Shown here piece after piece: positions 25,129-33,192 of a stretch of DNA of 64,000 nucleotides. The notes beneath the pieces were generated by a model. It was not told where the DNA came from and ran no database searches. It saw only the letters and a program-made list of their open reading frames with translations. Each line of letters opens with the position of its first letter. Position 1 is the stretch's first letter. The position numbers and the translations under genes were made by a program. This stretch comes from Paucimonas lemoignei (GTDB lineage: Bacteria; Pseudomonadota; Gammaproteobacteria; Pseudomonadales; Pseudomonadaceae): positions 3,844,001-3,908,000 of the forward strand of contig LS483371.1 of assembly GCA_900475325.1 (NCBI GenBank), given 5' to 3'.

Positions 25129-26088
25129 ATGCTGCCCTCTCTCCGTCATGGCGCCCTGGCGCTGATTGCTCTGCTACCGTTTGCCAGCCACGCTGAAACC
25201 GCTTTCCCGTCCAAGCCCATCACCTACGTGGTGCCCTATACGCCAGGTGGCACCAACGACAACATCGCGCGGATCATCGCCAAGCATCTGGGCGACAGAC
25301 TCGGGCAACCGGTGGTGGTGGAAAACAAACCTGGCGCCGCCGGAACCATCGGCGCGGCCTATGTGGCCCACGCACCGGCGGATGGCTATACGTTATTCAA
25401 TGCCTCGGTAGGCAACCTGGCGATCGCGCCACAATTGGTCGACGTGCAATTCGACCCGTTCAAGGATTTCACGCCCCTTGCCCATCTGGCGGGTTCGCGC
25501 TCGGTGATTGCGGTCAATCCCAAGCTGCCGATCCATTCCATTGCAGAACTGATCGACTACGCGAAGAAGCACCCCGGCAAGTTGACCTATGGCACCTCGG
25601 GCAATGGCACGCCGGGGCACATTTCCACCGAGTACTTCAAATTGCTCAGCGGCATTGATCTGCTGCACGTGCCCTACAAAGGCAGTGCTCAGGCTTTGTC
25701 CGATGCAGCCGCCGGGCATATCGACCTGGTTTCCGATCCGCTGGCCAACAGTTTTGTACAAGCGGGGAAACTGCGCGGGCTGGCGTTTTTCGGCACCGAC
25801 GAAGCACCGGACCTGCCAGGCATTCCCTCGCTCAAGGCCACCTACCCGCAGTGGAATTTCTCCGGGGCTTTCCTGGCAGTCGCCCCTGCGAAAACCCCGC
25901 CTGAGGTACTGGCGATTTTGCGCAAGGCGTTTGATGACGTACTGGCCGAACCGGGCACCATCGCCGAACTGCAGAAACTCGGCCTGGCTCCCCAGCGTCT
26001 GAGCACCGAGCAGAGCGAAGCGGTGATCCGCTCCACGTACGACATCAGCAAGGAAATCATCGAGAAGGCGCAGATCAAGGCGAGTTGA
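25129..26088 (+). CDS. Bug/TctC-family tripartite transporter binding protein
   Basis: The protein has 319 residues from the ATG that opens a signal peptide (LALIALLPFASHA, then ETAFPSKPITYVVPYTPGGTNDNIAR). Bug-family marks are VVVENKPGAAGTIGAAYVAHAPADGYTL, LTYGTSGNGTPGHISTEYFKLLSG and VPYKGSAQALSDAAAGHID. It binds a carboxylate-type ligand in the periplasm and delivers it to TctA/TctB. The tctBA-type genes are on the other strand just beyond the monooxygenase, so all three transporter parts are within 4.5 kb. Confidence 0.93.
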   Translation: MLPSLRHGALALIALLPFASHAETAFPSKPITYVVPYTPGGTNDNIARIIAKHLGDRLGQPVVVENKPGAAGTIGAAYVAHAPADGYTLFNASVGNLAIAPQLVDVQFDPFKDFTPLAHLAGSRSVIAVNPKLPIHSIAELIDYAKKHPGKLTYGTSGNGTPGHISTEYFKLLSGIDLLHVPYKGSAQALSDAAAGHIDLVSDPLANSFVQAGKLRGLAFFGTDEAPDLPGIPSLKATYPQWNFSGAFLAVAPAKTPPEVLAILRKAFDDVLAEPGTIAELQKLGLAPQRLSTEQSEAVIRSTYDISKEIIEKAQIKAS

Positions 26089-26204
26089 GATTTGGCGGCT
26101 GGCTGCTTGAGGAACCGGTGGATGGCGCCGACTAATGATCTATAGCCATTGCAACCCGATCCACGGTCATAATGCGCGCACTTTTCCTGTCGGAGCCTCA
26201 CGCC

Positions 26205-27104
26205 GTGGCCGTCCCGCAAGCGATTTTGCCGATCTTTCTGTTGATTGTTCTGGGTTACTTCCTGCGCAAACGGGGGACGCTCACGGCGGAGAGCAACAAA
26301 GCCTTCGGTGAAGTGGCGTTCAAGATCTTCATGCCCATGGTGCTGTTTACCGGCATGGCCAAGGCACCGTTGCATGACGGTTTGAACATCACGATCCTGG
26401 CGGCGTACTTCATACCGGCGCTGATCATTTTTGCCGGGGTCAATCTGGTCGCCCACCTGCGTATCGGCCATCCCACGCCCTTCGGCCTGACGGCAGCGTT
26501 CGGCAACAATGGGCTGATCGGCATTGCGCTGATCTCCAGCCTGTTCGGCAATCCGGGCCTGGTGCTGCTGTTCACGATCCTGGCGGTGCACAGCCTGCTG
26601 CTGTTCAGCTTTCAGAGCCTCTACAACAGCTTTGCCAGCGGCGAATCGTTCAGCGCCAAAAGCCTGATCGCCAGCCTCGCCAACCCAATGATCATCGGCC
26701 TGCTGCTGGGCGTGCTGCTGAACCTGTCGGGCCTGAGCCTGCCCCTGTGGGCCGACCACCTGACCACGTGGCTGGCTCAGGCCGCCCTGCCCTGCGCGTT
26801 GATCGTGCTTGGCGCCAACCTGGCCGGTTTCCGCCTGCGGCCCAGCGCCGAAGCCATCGGCATCACGGTCGCCAAACTGCTGATCATGCCGCTGCTGGTG
26901 TTGCTGACCTGCAAGCTGCTTGGGGTCAGCGGCACACCCCGTGGCGTGCTGATGCTGATGGCGGCCAACCCCTGTGGCCTCAACGTACTAGGCTTTGCCC
27001 GAACCCAGGAGGACGTGCAGAAAACCAGCTCGGCCATCTGCCTGTCGACCCTGCTGTCAGCCGCCACCTTGCCGGTGTGGATGTGGGTCAATGGGTGGGT
27101 GTGA
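26205..27104 (+). CDS. AEC-family (auxin efflux carrier-like) transporter
   Basis: The protein has 299 residues from a GTG preceded by GGAG (26191-26194); an ATG at 26172 in frame has no ribosome site. About ten helices in two halves are seen, with LPIFLLIVLGYFLRKRG at the start, GNNGLIGIALISSLFG mid-protein and LMAANPCGLNVLGFARTQ in the second half, as in AEC family permeases, which export or exchange small organic acids such as malate. It lies beyond the sulfur cluster and may belong to neither neighbour group. Confidence 0.88.
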   Translation: MAVPQAILPIFLLIVLGYFLRKRGTLTAESNKAFGEVAFKIFMPMVLFTGMAKAPLHDGLNITILAAYFIPALIIFAGVNLVAHLRIGHPTPFGLTAAFGNNGLIGIALISSLFGNPGLVLLFTILAVHSLLLFSFQSLYNSFASGESFSAKSLIASLANPMIIGLLLGVLLNLSGLSLPLWADHLTTWLAQAALPCALIVLGANLAGFRLRPSAEAIGITVAKLLIMPLLVLLTCKLLGVSGTPRGVLMLMAANPCGLNVLGFARTQEDVQKTSSAICLSTLLSAATLPVWMWVNGWV

Positions 27105-27116
27105 GGTCCGCCCCTC

Positions 27117-27701
27117 TCAAACAGCCAACAGCTGCCTGGTCGTCGCCATCGCGTTATTCAGCGACTGACCGGTACGCTGCAGTTTGTTCAGCAGACTCGC
27201 GCCCAGCCACAGTTGGTAGAGTGTTTCCGCGGTTTGACGGGCGTCGACTGCAGGCAGGCTTTTATCGGTCTGGCCTTGTTCGAGGCAGCGGGTGATGCGC
27301 GCGACCACAAGCTCGGCGCCATCACGCAAGGTCAGGCGCATGGTCTCGGAGAGATCGGCCACTTCGGCGCTGAGTTTGACCACCAGACATTCATCGCCGT
27401 ACTCGCCCAACACGCAGCGGTCTTGCCATCCCTGCCAATAGCCCATCAGGCGTTCAGCCGAATTCAGATCCGCCAGGGTCAGGCGACGCTCCATGTCCGC
27501 CAGGTAGCCGACGAAGTAATCCTCCAGCAAAGCCTGGCCGTACAGCTCCTTGGATTTGAAGTAGTGATAGAACGAGCCCTTGGGCACACCCGCGGTTTGC
27601 AGGATTTCGTTCAGGCCAACACTGGTGAAACCTTTCTCGGCCATCATCCGGTGGCCGGTATCAAGCAAATGTTGGCGGGTATCGTCGTAAGTCGGTTTCA
27701 C
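27117..27701 (-). CDS. nemR: TetR/AcrR-type repressor, NemR-like
   Basis: The protein has 194 residues from a GTG; a TTG 18 nt upstream is possible but would directly abut the operator. The N-terminal helix-turn-helix reads TRQHLLDTGHRMMAEKGFTSVGLNEILQTAGVPKGSFYHYFKSKE, very close to E. coli NemR, a repressor released when electrophiles or HOCl modify a cysteine. One Cys is in the CVLGEYGDECLVVK region and a second in TRCLEQGQ. It is divergent from a DJ-1-type gene and near nemA, and three matching operators suggest that it controls all three. Confidence 0.85.
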   Translation of the reverse strand: MKPTYDDTRQHLLDTGHRMMAEKGFTSVGLNEILQTAGVPKGSFYHYFKSKELYGQALLEDYFVGYLADMERRLTLADLNSAERLMGYWQGWQDRCVLGEYGDECLVVKLSAEVADLSETMRLTLRDGAELVVARITRCLEQGQTDKSLPAVDARQTAETLYQLWLGASLLNKLQRTGQSLNNAMATTRQLLAV

Positions 27702-27719
27702 GGGCGCAGTACCAAACAA

Positions 27720-27734
27720 TAGACCAGTCGTATA
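27720..27734 (-). promoter_or_regulatory. NemR-type operator, site 1 (nemR promoter)
   Basis: The minus strand reads TATACGACTGGTCTA. Eleven bases (CGACTGGTCTA) are identical with sites 2 and 3. It lies just before the nemR coding start and fits autorepression. E. coli NemR recognises a palindrome of TAGACC/GGTCTA type. Confidence 0.75.
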
Positions 27735-27793
27735 TTTCGAAGAGACGAGAGTTTGCCACAGCTGCCTGAAAAAACCTTCAATGAAAAAAATCC

Positions 27794-27808
27794 TAGACGA
27801 CTGGTCTA
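27794..27808 (+). promoter_or_regulatory. NemR-type operator, site 2 (DJ-1-type gene promoter)
   Basis: TAGACGACTGGTCTA carries perfect TAGAC/GTCTA arms around a 5-nt centre. It lies 98 nt before the DJ-1/PfpI-type gene and 60 nt from site 1, so one repressor could shut both divergent promoters. Confidence 0.8.
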
Positions 27809-27905
27809 ATTGAATCTATTCTGCGTCCCGACAACCTCTTCCACGGTTGCTGACGATGAGCCAACTCCTGCACATCGCCGCGGCCAACCAACCCAGGGTG
27901 CTCTA

Positions 27906-28583
27906 ATGAAAATCTTGATGGTTCTGACTTCTCACGATCAACTCGGTAACACCGGCAAGAAAACCGGCTTCTGGCTTGAAGAGTTCGCCGCCCCCTACTA
28001 CGCCTTCAAGGACGCCGGCGCAGAAGTGACGCTGGTCTCGCCAGCCGGGGGTCAACCGCCTCTGGACCCGAAAAGTGACGAGCCCGATGCCCAGACCGCT
28101 GAAACCGATCGTTTCCGCAATGACCCTGCTGCACAGCAGGCTCTGGCCAACACGGGGCTTTTGACTGATGTCAGCGCCGATCAGTTCGATGCAGTGTTCT
28201 ATCCAGGTGGCCACGGTCCGCTCTGGGATCTGGCCGAAGACAAGCACTCCATCGCACTGATCCAGGCCTTTGATCGCGCCAACAAGCCCCACGGTTTTGT
28301 CTGCCACGCGCCAGGTGTGTTGCGCCACGTGCTTGGTCAGGACGGCAAACCGCTGATCCAGAATCGCAAAGTGACCGGCTTCACCAATGGCGAAGAAGCC
28401 GCCGTGGGCCTGACCGATGTGGTGCCGTTCCTGATTGAGGACGAATTTCAGCGCCTGGGCGGTAGCTATTCCAAGGTCGGCGACTGGCAGGTTTACGTGG
28501 TGACCGACGGGCAACTGGTGACCGGCCAGAACCCTGCCAGCTCCGCTGCCGTGGCCGCGCAACTGTTGAAGATGCTCGCCTGA
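27906..28583 (+). CDS. DJ-1/PfpI-type class I glutamine amidotransferase-like protein (Hsp31/glyoxalase III-like)
   Basis: The protein has 225 residues from the ATG giving MKILMVLTSHDQLGN. It contains the nucleophile-elbow Cys133 followed by His134 in HGFVCHAPGVL, and FYPGGHGPLWDLAED near residues 98-112. Length and motifs fit the GATase1_Hsp31-like group, whose members detoxify methylglyoxal or act as deglycases. The NemR-type operator upstream fits an electrophile-response role; in E. coli the nemRA operon is linked with gloA instead. A hairpin terminator follows. Confidence 0.85.
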   Translation: MKILMVLTSHDQLGNTGKKTGFWLEEFAAPYYAFKDAGAEVTLVSPAGGQPPLDPKSDEPDAQTAETDRFRNDPAAQQALANTGLLTDVSADQFDAVFYPGGHGPLWDLAEDKHSIALIQAFDRANKPHGFVCHAPGVLRHVLGQDGKPLIQNRKVTGFTNGEEAAVGLTDVVPFLIEDEFQRLGGSYSKVGDWQVYVVTDGQLVTGQNPASSAAVAAQLLKMLA

Positions 28584-28620
28584 TCCACGTAGCTGAACGC
28601 GTCACATAGCAGGCATGGGA

Positions 28621-28651
28621 AAACCGTGTACGTCGTGCACGGTTTTTTTTG
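28621..28651 (+). terminator. Rho-independent terminator after the DJ-1-type gene
   Basis: The stem AACCGTG/CACGGTT with a short loop is followed by eight T residues (28643-28650). Confidence 0.85.
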
Positions 28652-28661
28652 CCGCAAAAAT

Positions 28662-28676
28662 TAGTCGACTGGTCTA
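28662..28676 (+). promoter_or_regulatory. NemR-type operator, site 3 (nemA promoter)
   Basis: TAGTCGACTGGTCTA shares CGACTGGTCTA with sites 1 and 2. It sits 25 nt before the nemA start, where a bound repressor would block transcription. Confidence 0.78.
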
Positions 28677-28700
28677 ATAAAGCTCAACGCAAGGTACTCC

Positions 28701-29825
28701 ATGAACAACAGCAGTTACTTCACCCCCGCCAAACTCGGCCAGCACACCCTCAAGAACCGCATCGTGCTGCCACCTCTCACCCGCCAGCGCAGCACTCAGC
28801 CCGGCAACGTCGCCAATGAGCTGATGGCCGAGTATTACCAACAGCGCGCCGGTGCTGGCTTGCTGGTCACCGAAGGCACGCAGATCGAGCCTCGTGGCCA
28901 GGGCTACGCATGGACGCCGGGCATCCACACTGCCGAACAGATCGCCGGATGGCGCATCGTCACCGAGGCGGTCCATGCCGTCGATGGCGTGATTTTCGCG
29001 CAGCTCTGGCACGTCGGCCGCGTCTCCCACACCGCCCTGCAACCTGAGGGTGGCGCGCCAGTGTCCGCCTCGGCCGTGGCCACTGATCGGGTCAGCGTGT
29101 TCATCGAAACGTCCCCAGGCAGCGGCGCGCTGGTCCCGCCGTCCGCGCCTCGCGCGCTGAGCACCGACGAAGTCCAGGAACTGGTTCAGCTGTATATCCA
29201 GGCTGCGCGCAACGCGATGGAAGCCGGATTCGACGGGATCGAACTGCACTGCGCCAATGGGTATCTGGTGAACCAGTTCATCTCCGCCCACAGCAACCTG
29301 CGCACTGATCAATACGGCGGGTCTCTGGATAACCGTCTGCGTTTTCTGCGTGAAGTGGTGGCCGGTGTTGCTGAATGTATCGGCAAGGATAAAGTCGGCG
29401 TGCGTTTCGCCCCGCTGTTCACCACCACCGATGAAGCGCGAACCTACCTGGGCATGGTCGAGGAAGATCCGCACACCACTTACATCCAGGCAATCAAGGT
29501 GCTTGAAGACGTGGGCATCGCCTACCTGTCCATCGCCGAAGCCGACTGGGACAATGCGCCCGCCATGCCGCTCACCTTCCGTCAGGCGGTGCGCAGCACG
29601 TTCAGTGGAGCAATCATCTACGCCGGCCGCTACAACGCCACATCAGGCGCCCAATTGCTGGACTCCGGGCTGGCAGATTTCGTCGCGTTCGGTCGTCCGT
29701 TCATGGCCAACCCCGACCTGCCCGCGCGCATCGCCAATGACTGGCCGCTCAACGAACTGAACCCGGCCACGGTCTATGGCGGCACTGGCGAAGGCTATGT
29801 TGATTATCCGGTTTATGGCGGGTGA
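28701..29825 (+). CDS. nemA: N-ethylmaleimide reductase / alkene reductase (Old Yellow Enzyme family)
   Basis: The protein has 374 residues, the full length for the family, an FMN-containing (beta/alpha)8 barrel. Visible are KNRIVLPPLTRQRST near residue 18, AQLWHVGRVSH, the substrate-binding IELHCANGYLVNQFISAHSNLRTDQYGGSLDNRLRF with the His/Asn pair, and the C-terminal VAFGRPFMANPDLPAR. It reduces activated C=C bonds of quinones, maleimides and other electrophiles using NADPH. It is separated from the DJ-1-type gene by a terminator and has its own operator. Confidence 0.93.
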   Translation: MNNSSYFTPAKLGQHTLKNRIVLPPLTRQRSTQPGNVANELMAEYYQQRAGAGLLVTEGTQIEPRGQGYAWTPGIHTAEQIAGWRIVTEAVHAVDGVIFAQLWHVGRVSHTALQPEGGAPVSASAVATDRVSVFIETSPGSGALVPPSAPRALSTDEVQELVQLYIQAARNAMEAGFDGIELHCANGYLVNQFISAHSNLRTDQYGGSLDNRLRFLREVVAGVAECIGKDKVGVRFAPLFTTTDEARTYLGMVEEDPHTTYIQAIKVLEDVGIAYLSIAEADWDNAPAMPLTFRQAVRSTFSGAIIYAGRYNATSGAQLLDSGLADFVAFGRPFMANPDLPARIANDWPLNELNPATVYGGTGEGYVDYPVYGG

Positions 29826-29865
29826 TAGTGCTGCGCAAGGTGCATACGCGTAGGCACGACTGCCG

Positions 29866-29890
29866 CCTTCCCGGCTAAAGCCGGTTCGAC
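29866..29890. repeat. Family B half-repeat
   Basis: A single arm CCTTCCCGGCTAAAGCCGGT between the convergent nemA and lipoprotein genes. It is self-complementary around CCGGCTAAAGCCGG and could act as a weak terminator. Confidence 0.6.
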
Positions 29891-29908
29891 GGACGCATGT
29901 TTGCTGAC

Positions 29909-30376
29909 TCAGTAAGCCTGCGCGCCCTTCACGCCATTGGCCCCGGCAGGAAACAGCAGATCGGTCATCTCGGTGATTTTCTTTTCGGCATTGATGAACT
30001 TGTCGATCACTCGACCGCCGCCGTATCGCGAATCATACTCGGCGCGACCGATCTGCTTGCCCTCTTCGAATACACGAATGTCCGCATAGCTCATATAAAG
30101 GGCCAGATCCCAGCTCCAGGTCCCGATGTAGGTCGTGGACAGGTGGCAACTGGACGGGTTGCTGCCGGGTGAGAGTTGTCGGGTCTGAAAGCCTTTCTTT
30201 TGAAGTTGCGCGGTGTAGGTGGTGTTGAAACCTTCACGAAGACCCTCGGCCGGGATCAGGCAGATTTCCGGTGACGTGTTGGCGGACAGCATGGCGGGCT
30301 CAACCACTTGCTTGATGCTGCAGCCGGATGCCAGAACCGATACGGCGAGAATGGCGAAAACGTTAAGGGTACGCAC
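29909..30376 (-). CDS. Predicted lipoprotein
   Basis: The protein has 155 residues from a GTG preceded by AGGAGG with 5-nt spacing; an upstream ATG lacks this. The signal peptide TLNVFAILAVSVLASGC ends in a lipobox LASGC, so Cys19 should be lipidated. Residues after the Cys are SIKQ, without an Asp retention signal, suggesting transport to the outer membrane. The mature domain contains two further Cys and a WSWDLALYMSYADIRVFEEGKQIGRAEYDSR segment, reminiscent of the small Sbal_3080-type lipoprotein family. Its function is unknown. Confidence 0.75.
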   Translation of the reverse strand: MRTLNVFAILAVSVLASGCSIKQVVEPAMLSANTSPEICLIPAEGLREGFNTTYTAQLQKKGFQTRQLSPGSNPSSCHLSTTYIGTWSWDLALYMSYADIRVFEEGKQIGRAEYDSRYGGGRVIDKFINAEKKITEMTDLLFPAGANGVKGAQAY

Positions 30377-30515
30377 TGCGACCTCCTTGTCTGAATAATG
30401 GGCGCGCAAGGTAGCACGGCAGTCGTACCTGAGTGACGTTGGTTTCGAGCAGCCTTCGCGAACCGTCGTCAGCCCGGGTGCGAATCAACCCTGCGTTGAA
30501 GCCCTGGTCGGTTGG

Positions 30516-31301
30516 CTAGCTGTCTTTACGTGCAGTCGCGACAGTGGAGATCCGCGTCAGAAAAGGCTCCAGCCTTTCCCGTGGCGCATCGTGCTCGACC
30601 ACCAGCGCTGCAACTTCGGAACATTGCGCCACTTGATAATGGGCGACGCTGGACAACTTTTCGTTGGTTACAGCGACAATCACCTGACCACTCGCCGCGA
30701 CGACGGCACGTTTGAAGTCGGCGTCCTCTAGCTCAAACGCCATTACGCCATTGTCAGGGTCAATGGCGCAGGCGCCGATATAGCAGCAGTCAAAGTTGAA
30801 TTGCCGCAGCTGCTGGACGGCCCTCAAACCCGTCACGCCGCCTGTCACGGGGTGTACGCGGCCCCCCAGGAGAACGACTTCGACGTGTTTCAGCGTCATC
30901 AACTGGACGGCAATCAATGGCGAGTTGGTCGTCACCGTCAACGGCAATTGCGGGTCAATTGCACAGGCGATCGCCGTATTCGTTGAACCAGCGTCAATGA
31001 ATACATGTTGCCCCGCGGTCAAAAATGCCGCCGCAGCCTGCCCAAGACTGCCCTTGCGCGACCAATCCTGAAGAACGCGAACTTCCAGCGGATCCTCTGA
31101 CTCACGCATCAGGATCGCGCCGCCGTATACCCGCTTACACAGGCCCGCAGCTGCAAGACCGCCCAGATCACGTCGTATGGAATGCTCGGACACGCCGAAC
31201 TCGCTGGCCAGCTCAGTGGCGATCACCCGGCCGTAACGACCCAGACGTTCCTGGATCATGCGCTGGCGTTCGCCTGGAAGCACTTCAAATGGGGAAGTCA
31301 T
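30516..31301 (-). CDS. DeoR/GlpR-family transcriptional regulator
   Basis: The protein has 261 residues from the ATG giving MTSPFEVLPGERQRMI. An N-terminal DeoR-type helix-turn-helix (RLGRYGRVIATELASEFGVSEHSIRRDLGGLAAAGLCKRVYGGAIL, residues 15-60) is joined to a sugar-phosphate-isomerase-like sensor domain with the motif FIDAGSTNTAIA and DCCYIGACAID. Family members repress carbon-utilisation genes and respond to phosphorylated sugars. The next gene on the same strand is an alcohol dehydrogenase, a possible target, but no operator is evident. Confidence 0.88.
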   Translation of the reverse strand: MTSPFEVLPGERQRMIQERLGRYGRVIATELASEFGVSEHSIRRDLGGLAAAGLCKRVYGGAILMRESEDPLEVRVLQDWSRKGSLGQAAAAFLTAGQHVFIDAGSTNTAIACAIDPQLPLTVTTNSPLIAVQLMTLKHVEVVLLGGRVHPVTGGVTGLRAVQQLRQFNFDCCYIGACAIDPDNGVMAFELEDADFKRAVVAASGQVIVAVTNEKLSSVAHYQVAQCSEVAALVVEHDAPRERLEPFLTRISTVATARKDS

Positions 31302-31422
31302 AGCGTTGAACCCTGCATAAACGCTCACAAACGAGCTAAATCGAGCAGAAATATGCGGGTTATTTGACACGCCGTCAACGAGCGCGGCCATCAGATCGGC
31401 CGCGCCAACGATGATTGTCGGC

Positions 31423-32445
31423 TCAGCGGTGATCGAACTCGATCAGCACCTTGCCAATATGCTTTGCAGCGGCGAAATAGGCATACGCGTCGGGCGCGTT
31501 GTCGAACTTGAAGGTTTTGGCGACGACGGTCTGAATGCCGTTCACTTCGATGGCGCGCAGAAGGTCCTTGAACATTTTCCGGTTGCCGTTGGCGATGCCC
31601 CGGATTGTCACGTTTTTCAGGATGAGCGAGAGATAGTCAGGTATTGGCGACTTCTGCCCAGGGCTTACGCCGATGACAGCAATGCGCCCATTCACCGCCG
31701 CTGCCGCGATGGATTGCCCCAGGGTGTCTTGACCGCCGGTCTCGATGATGACGTCGGCACCTGCGTTGCCGGTCTGCGACATCAACTGTGCAGCCCAGTC
31801 AGGGTGGGTGCGGTAATTGACAGTGATGTCTGCTCCAAGCTGGCGGACAAACTCCAGCTTCTCATCGCTTGAAGAAGTCATCGCAACCCGCGCGCCCAAG
31901 ACCTTGGCGATCTTCAATGCTGCCAACGACACGCCCCCAGTGCCCAGACACAGAACAAGTTCGCCTGGCTTGACCTTGCACACCTCAACCAGAGCATTCC
32001 AGGCGGTAAGCCCGGCTGACGCGAGTGCGGCGACGTCTTTATCCATCAATGCTTGCGGAACGCGGATCAATGCCGCCGCCGGGAGCACAATTTTTTCAGC
32101 AAGCCAGCCATCGTGGCTGACGCCGACATCATGGCTGAAAACGTCAGCCCGAAACTCACCGTCCAACCAGTTGGGAAAATGGCCGCAGATGACTCGGTCA
32201 CCTGGTTTGAATTCATCGACACCTTCGCCGACCTCAACAACCTCCCCCACACCTTCGGACACCGGGATACGTTCGGGTGACTGAAGGGGGCCATAGACGC
32301 CTCGCAGAATCTGGACGTCTCGACTGATGAGACTCACAAGGCGAGGCGCGATAACAACCTCACCCGCCCCGGCGAACAGTTCGGAGCGAGTGGTGGCGGT
32401 CAGCGAGTCCACGCCATTCTGAGCACCTATCTGGAAAGCTTTCAT
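31423..32445 (-). CDS. NAD(P)-dependent alcohol dehydrogenase, zinc-type MDR family
   Basis: The protein has 340 residues from the ATG giving MKAFQIGAQNGVDS. It is a medium-chain dehydrogenase: GEVVEVGEGVDEFKPGDRVI in the catalytic domain and LCLGTGGVSLAALKIAKVLGARV as the Rossmann motif near residue 168. The classical Cys-His-Glu catalytic zinc pattern is weak (the usual GHE is replaced by SEGVGEVVEVGEG), and the structural-zinc cysteines are absent. It therefore resembles the quinone-reductase-like, zinc-poor branch. The substrate is unknown. Confidence 0.85.
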   Translation of the reverse strand: MKAFQIGAQNGVDSLTATTRSELFAGAGEVVIAPRLVSLISRDVQILRGVYGPLQSPERIPVSEGVGEVVEVGEGVDEFKPGDRVICGHFPNWLDGEFRADVFSHDVGVSHDGWLAEKIVLPAAALIRVPQALMDKDVAALASAGLTAWNALVEVCKVKPGELVLCLGTGGVSLAALKIAKVLGARVAMTSSSDEKLEFVRQLGADITVNYRTHPDWAAQLMSQTGNAGADVIIETGGQDTLGQSIAAAAVNGRIAVIGVSPGQKSPIPDYLSLILKNVTIRGIANGNRKMFKDLLRAIEVNGIQTVVAKTFKFDNAPDAYAYFAAAKHIGKVLIEFDHR

Positions 32446-32581
32446 CGGGTAATTCCTGTGTCGTGAATAAGAAACTTTAAATGTGTCGAACCTTGGGTAA
32501 CGACGTTGACGCAAAGTGGAAGCGGCTGATTCTGATACCTCAGGAACCTCGCTGGCCTGACATCGGAAAACACACTACACC

Positions 32582-33082
32582 TCACTCCTTGCTCAATTTG
32601 GGTATGGCAATACGACTACCGGTCTTGATCTCGCGCAACGCCAGGCTCGACTGAATCGAGGCGATACCGACCTGCCGCCTGAGCACCTGTTCGATAAAGT
32701 CGCTGTAGCTGTCTAGATCCTCTGCCAGGACCTGGAGCACGTAATCAGCGTCTCCCGTGATCTTGTGGCAGGCCAACACCTCTGGCAGTTGGGCAATCAC
32801 GGCCTCGAAAGCATCCGGTGCGTGGTCCGCGTGGGTGGAGAAGCGGATGTGCACAAACGCCATGATGTCCAGCCCCAGCATTCTGCGATCAAGGTTCGCT
32901 TGATAGCCCTTGATCACTCCCGCCTCCTCCATTCTCTTGCGCCGCCGCCAGCACGGCGTGAGGCTCAATGAGAGGCGCTCACTGAGTTCAGCGTTGGAGA
33001 CGCTGGCATCCTCCTGCAGTAACTCGAGGATCGCCAGGTCGGTCTCATCGAGACTGATACGCTTGGATATATTTTTCTTCAT
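32582..33082 (-). CDS. Lrp/AsnC-family transcriptional regulator
   Basis: The protein has 166 residues: an N-terminal helix-turn-helix (LDETDLAILELLQEDASVSNAELSERLSLSLTPCWRRRKRMEEAGVIKGYQA) and a C-terminal RAM ligand-binding domain (CHKITGDADYVLQVLAEDLDSY). It is divergent from the acetylpolyamine amidohydrolase gene with about 110 bp between, so it probably senses an amino acid or polyamine product and controls that operon and itself. Confidence 0.92.
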   Translation of the reverse strand: MKKNISKRISLDETDLAILELLQEDASVSNAELSERLSLSLTPCWRRRKRMEEAGVIKGYQANLDRRMLGLDIMAFVHIRFSTHADHAPDAFEAVIAQLPEVLACHKITGDADYVLQVLAEDLDSYSDFIEQVLRRQVGIASIQSSLALREIKTGSRIAIPKLSKE

Positions 33083-33192
33083 TTCGTAGATCCTGAGTCA
33101 TATCGCCCGATAAATCTGCCTAAACCTGAAAACAAAGCAAAGAAAGCGCGTCCCGACCAGAACAGAATATTTGCACTGGCTCACATTAACGG

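Noticed and set aside
26205..27104. AEC transporter as a sulfite or sulfonate exporter of the island
   Set aside because: It lies next to the island but faces nemR, shares no promoter motif with it, and the family mostly handles organic acids, so the link was not supported.
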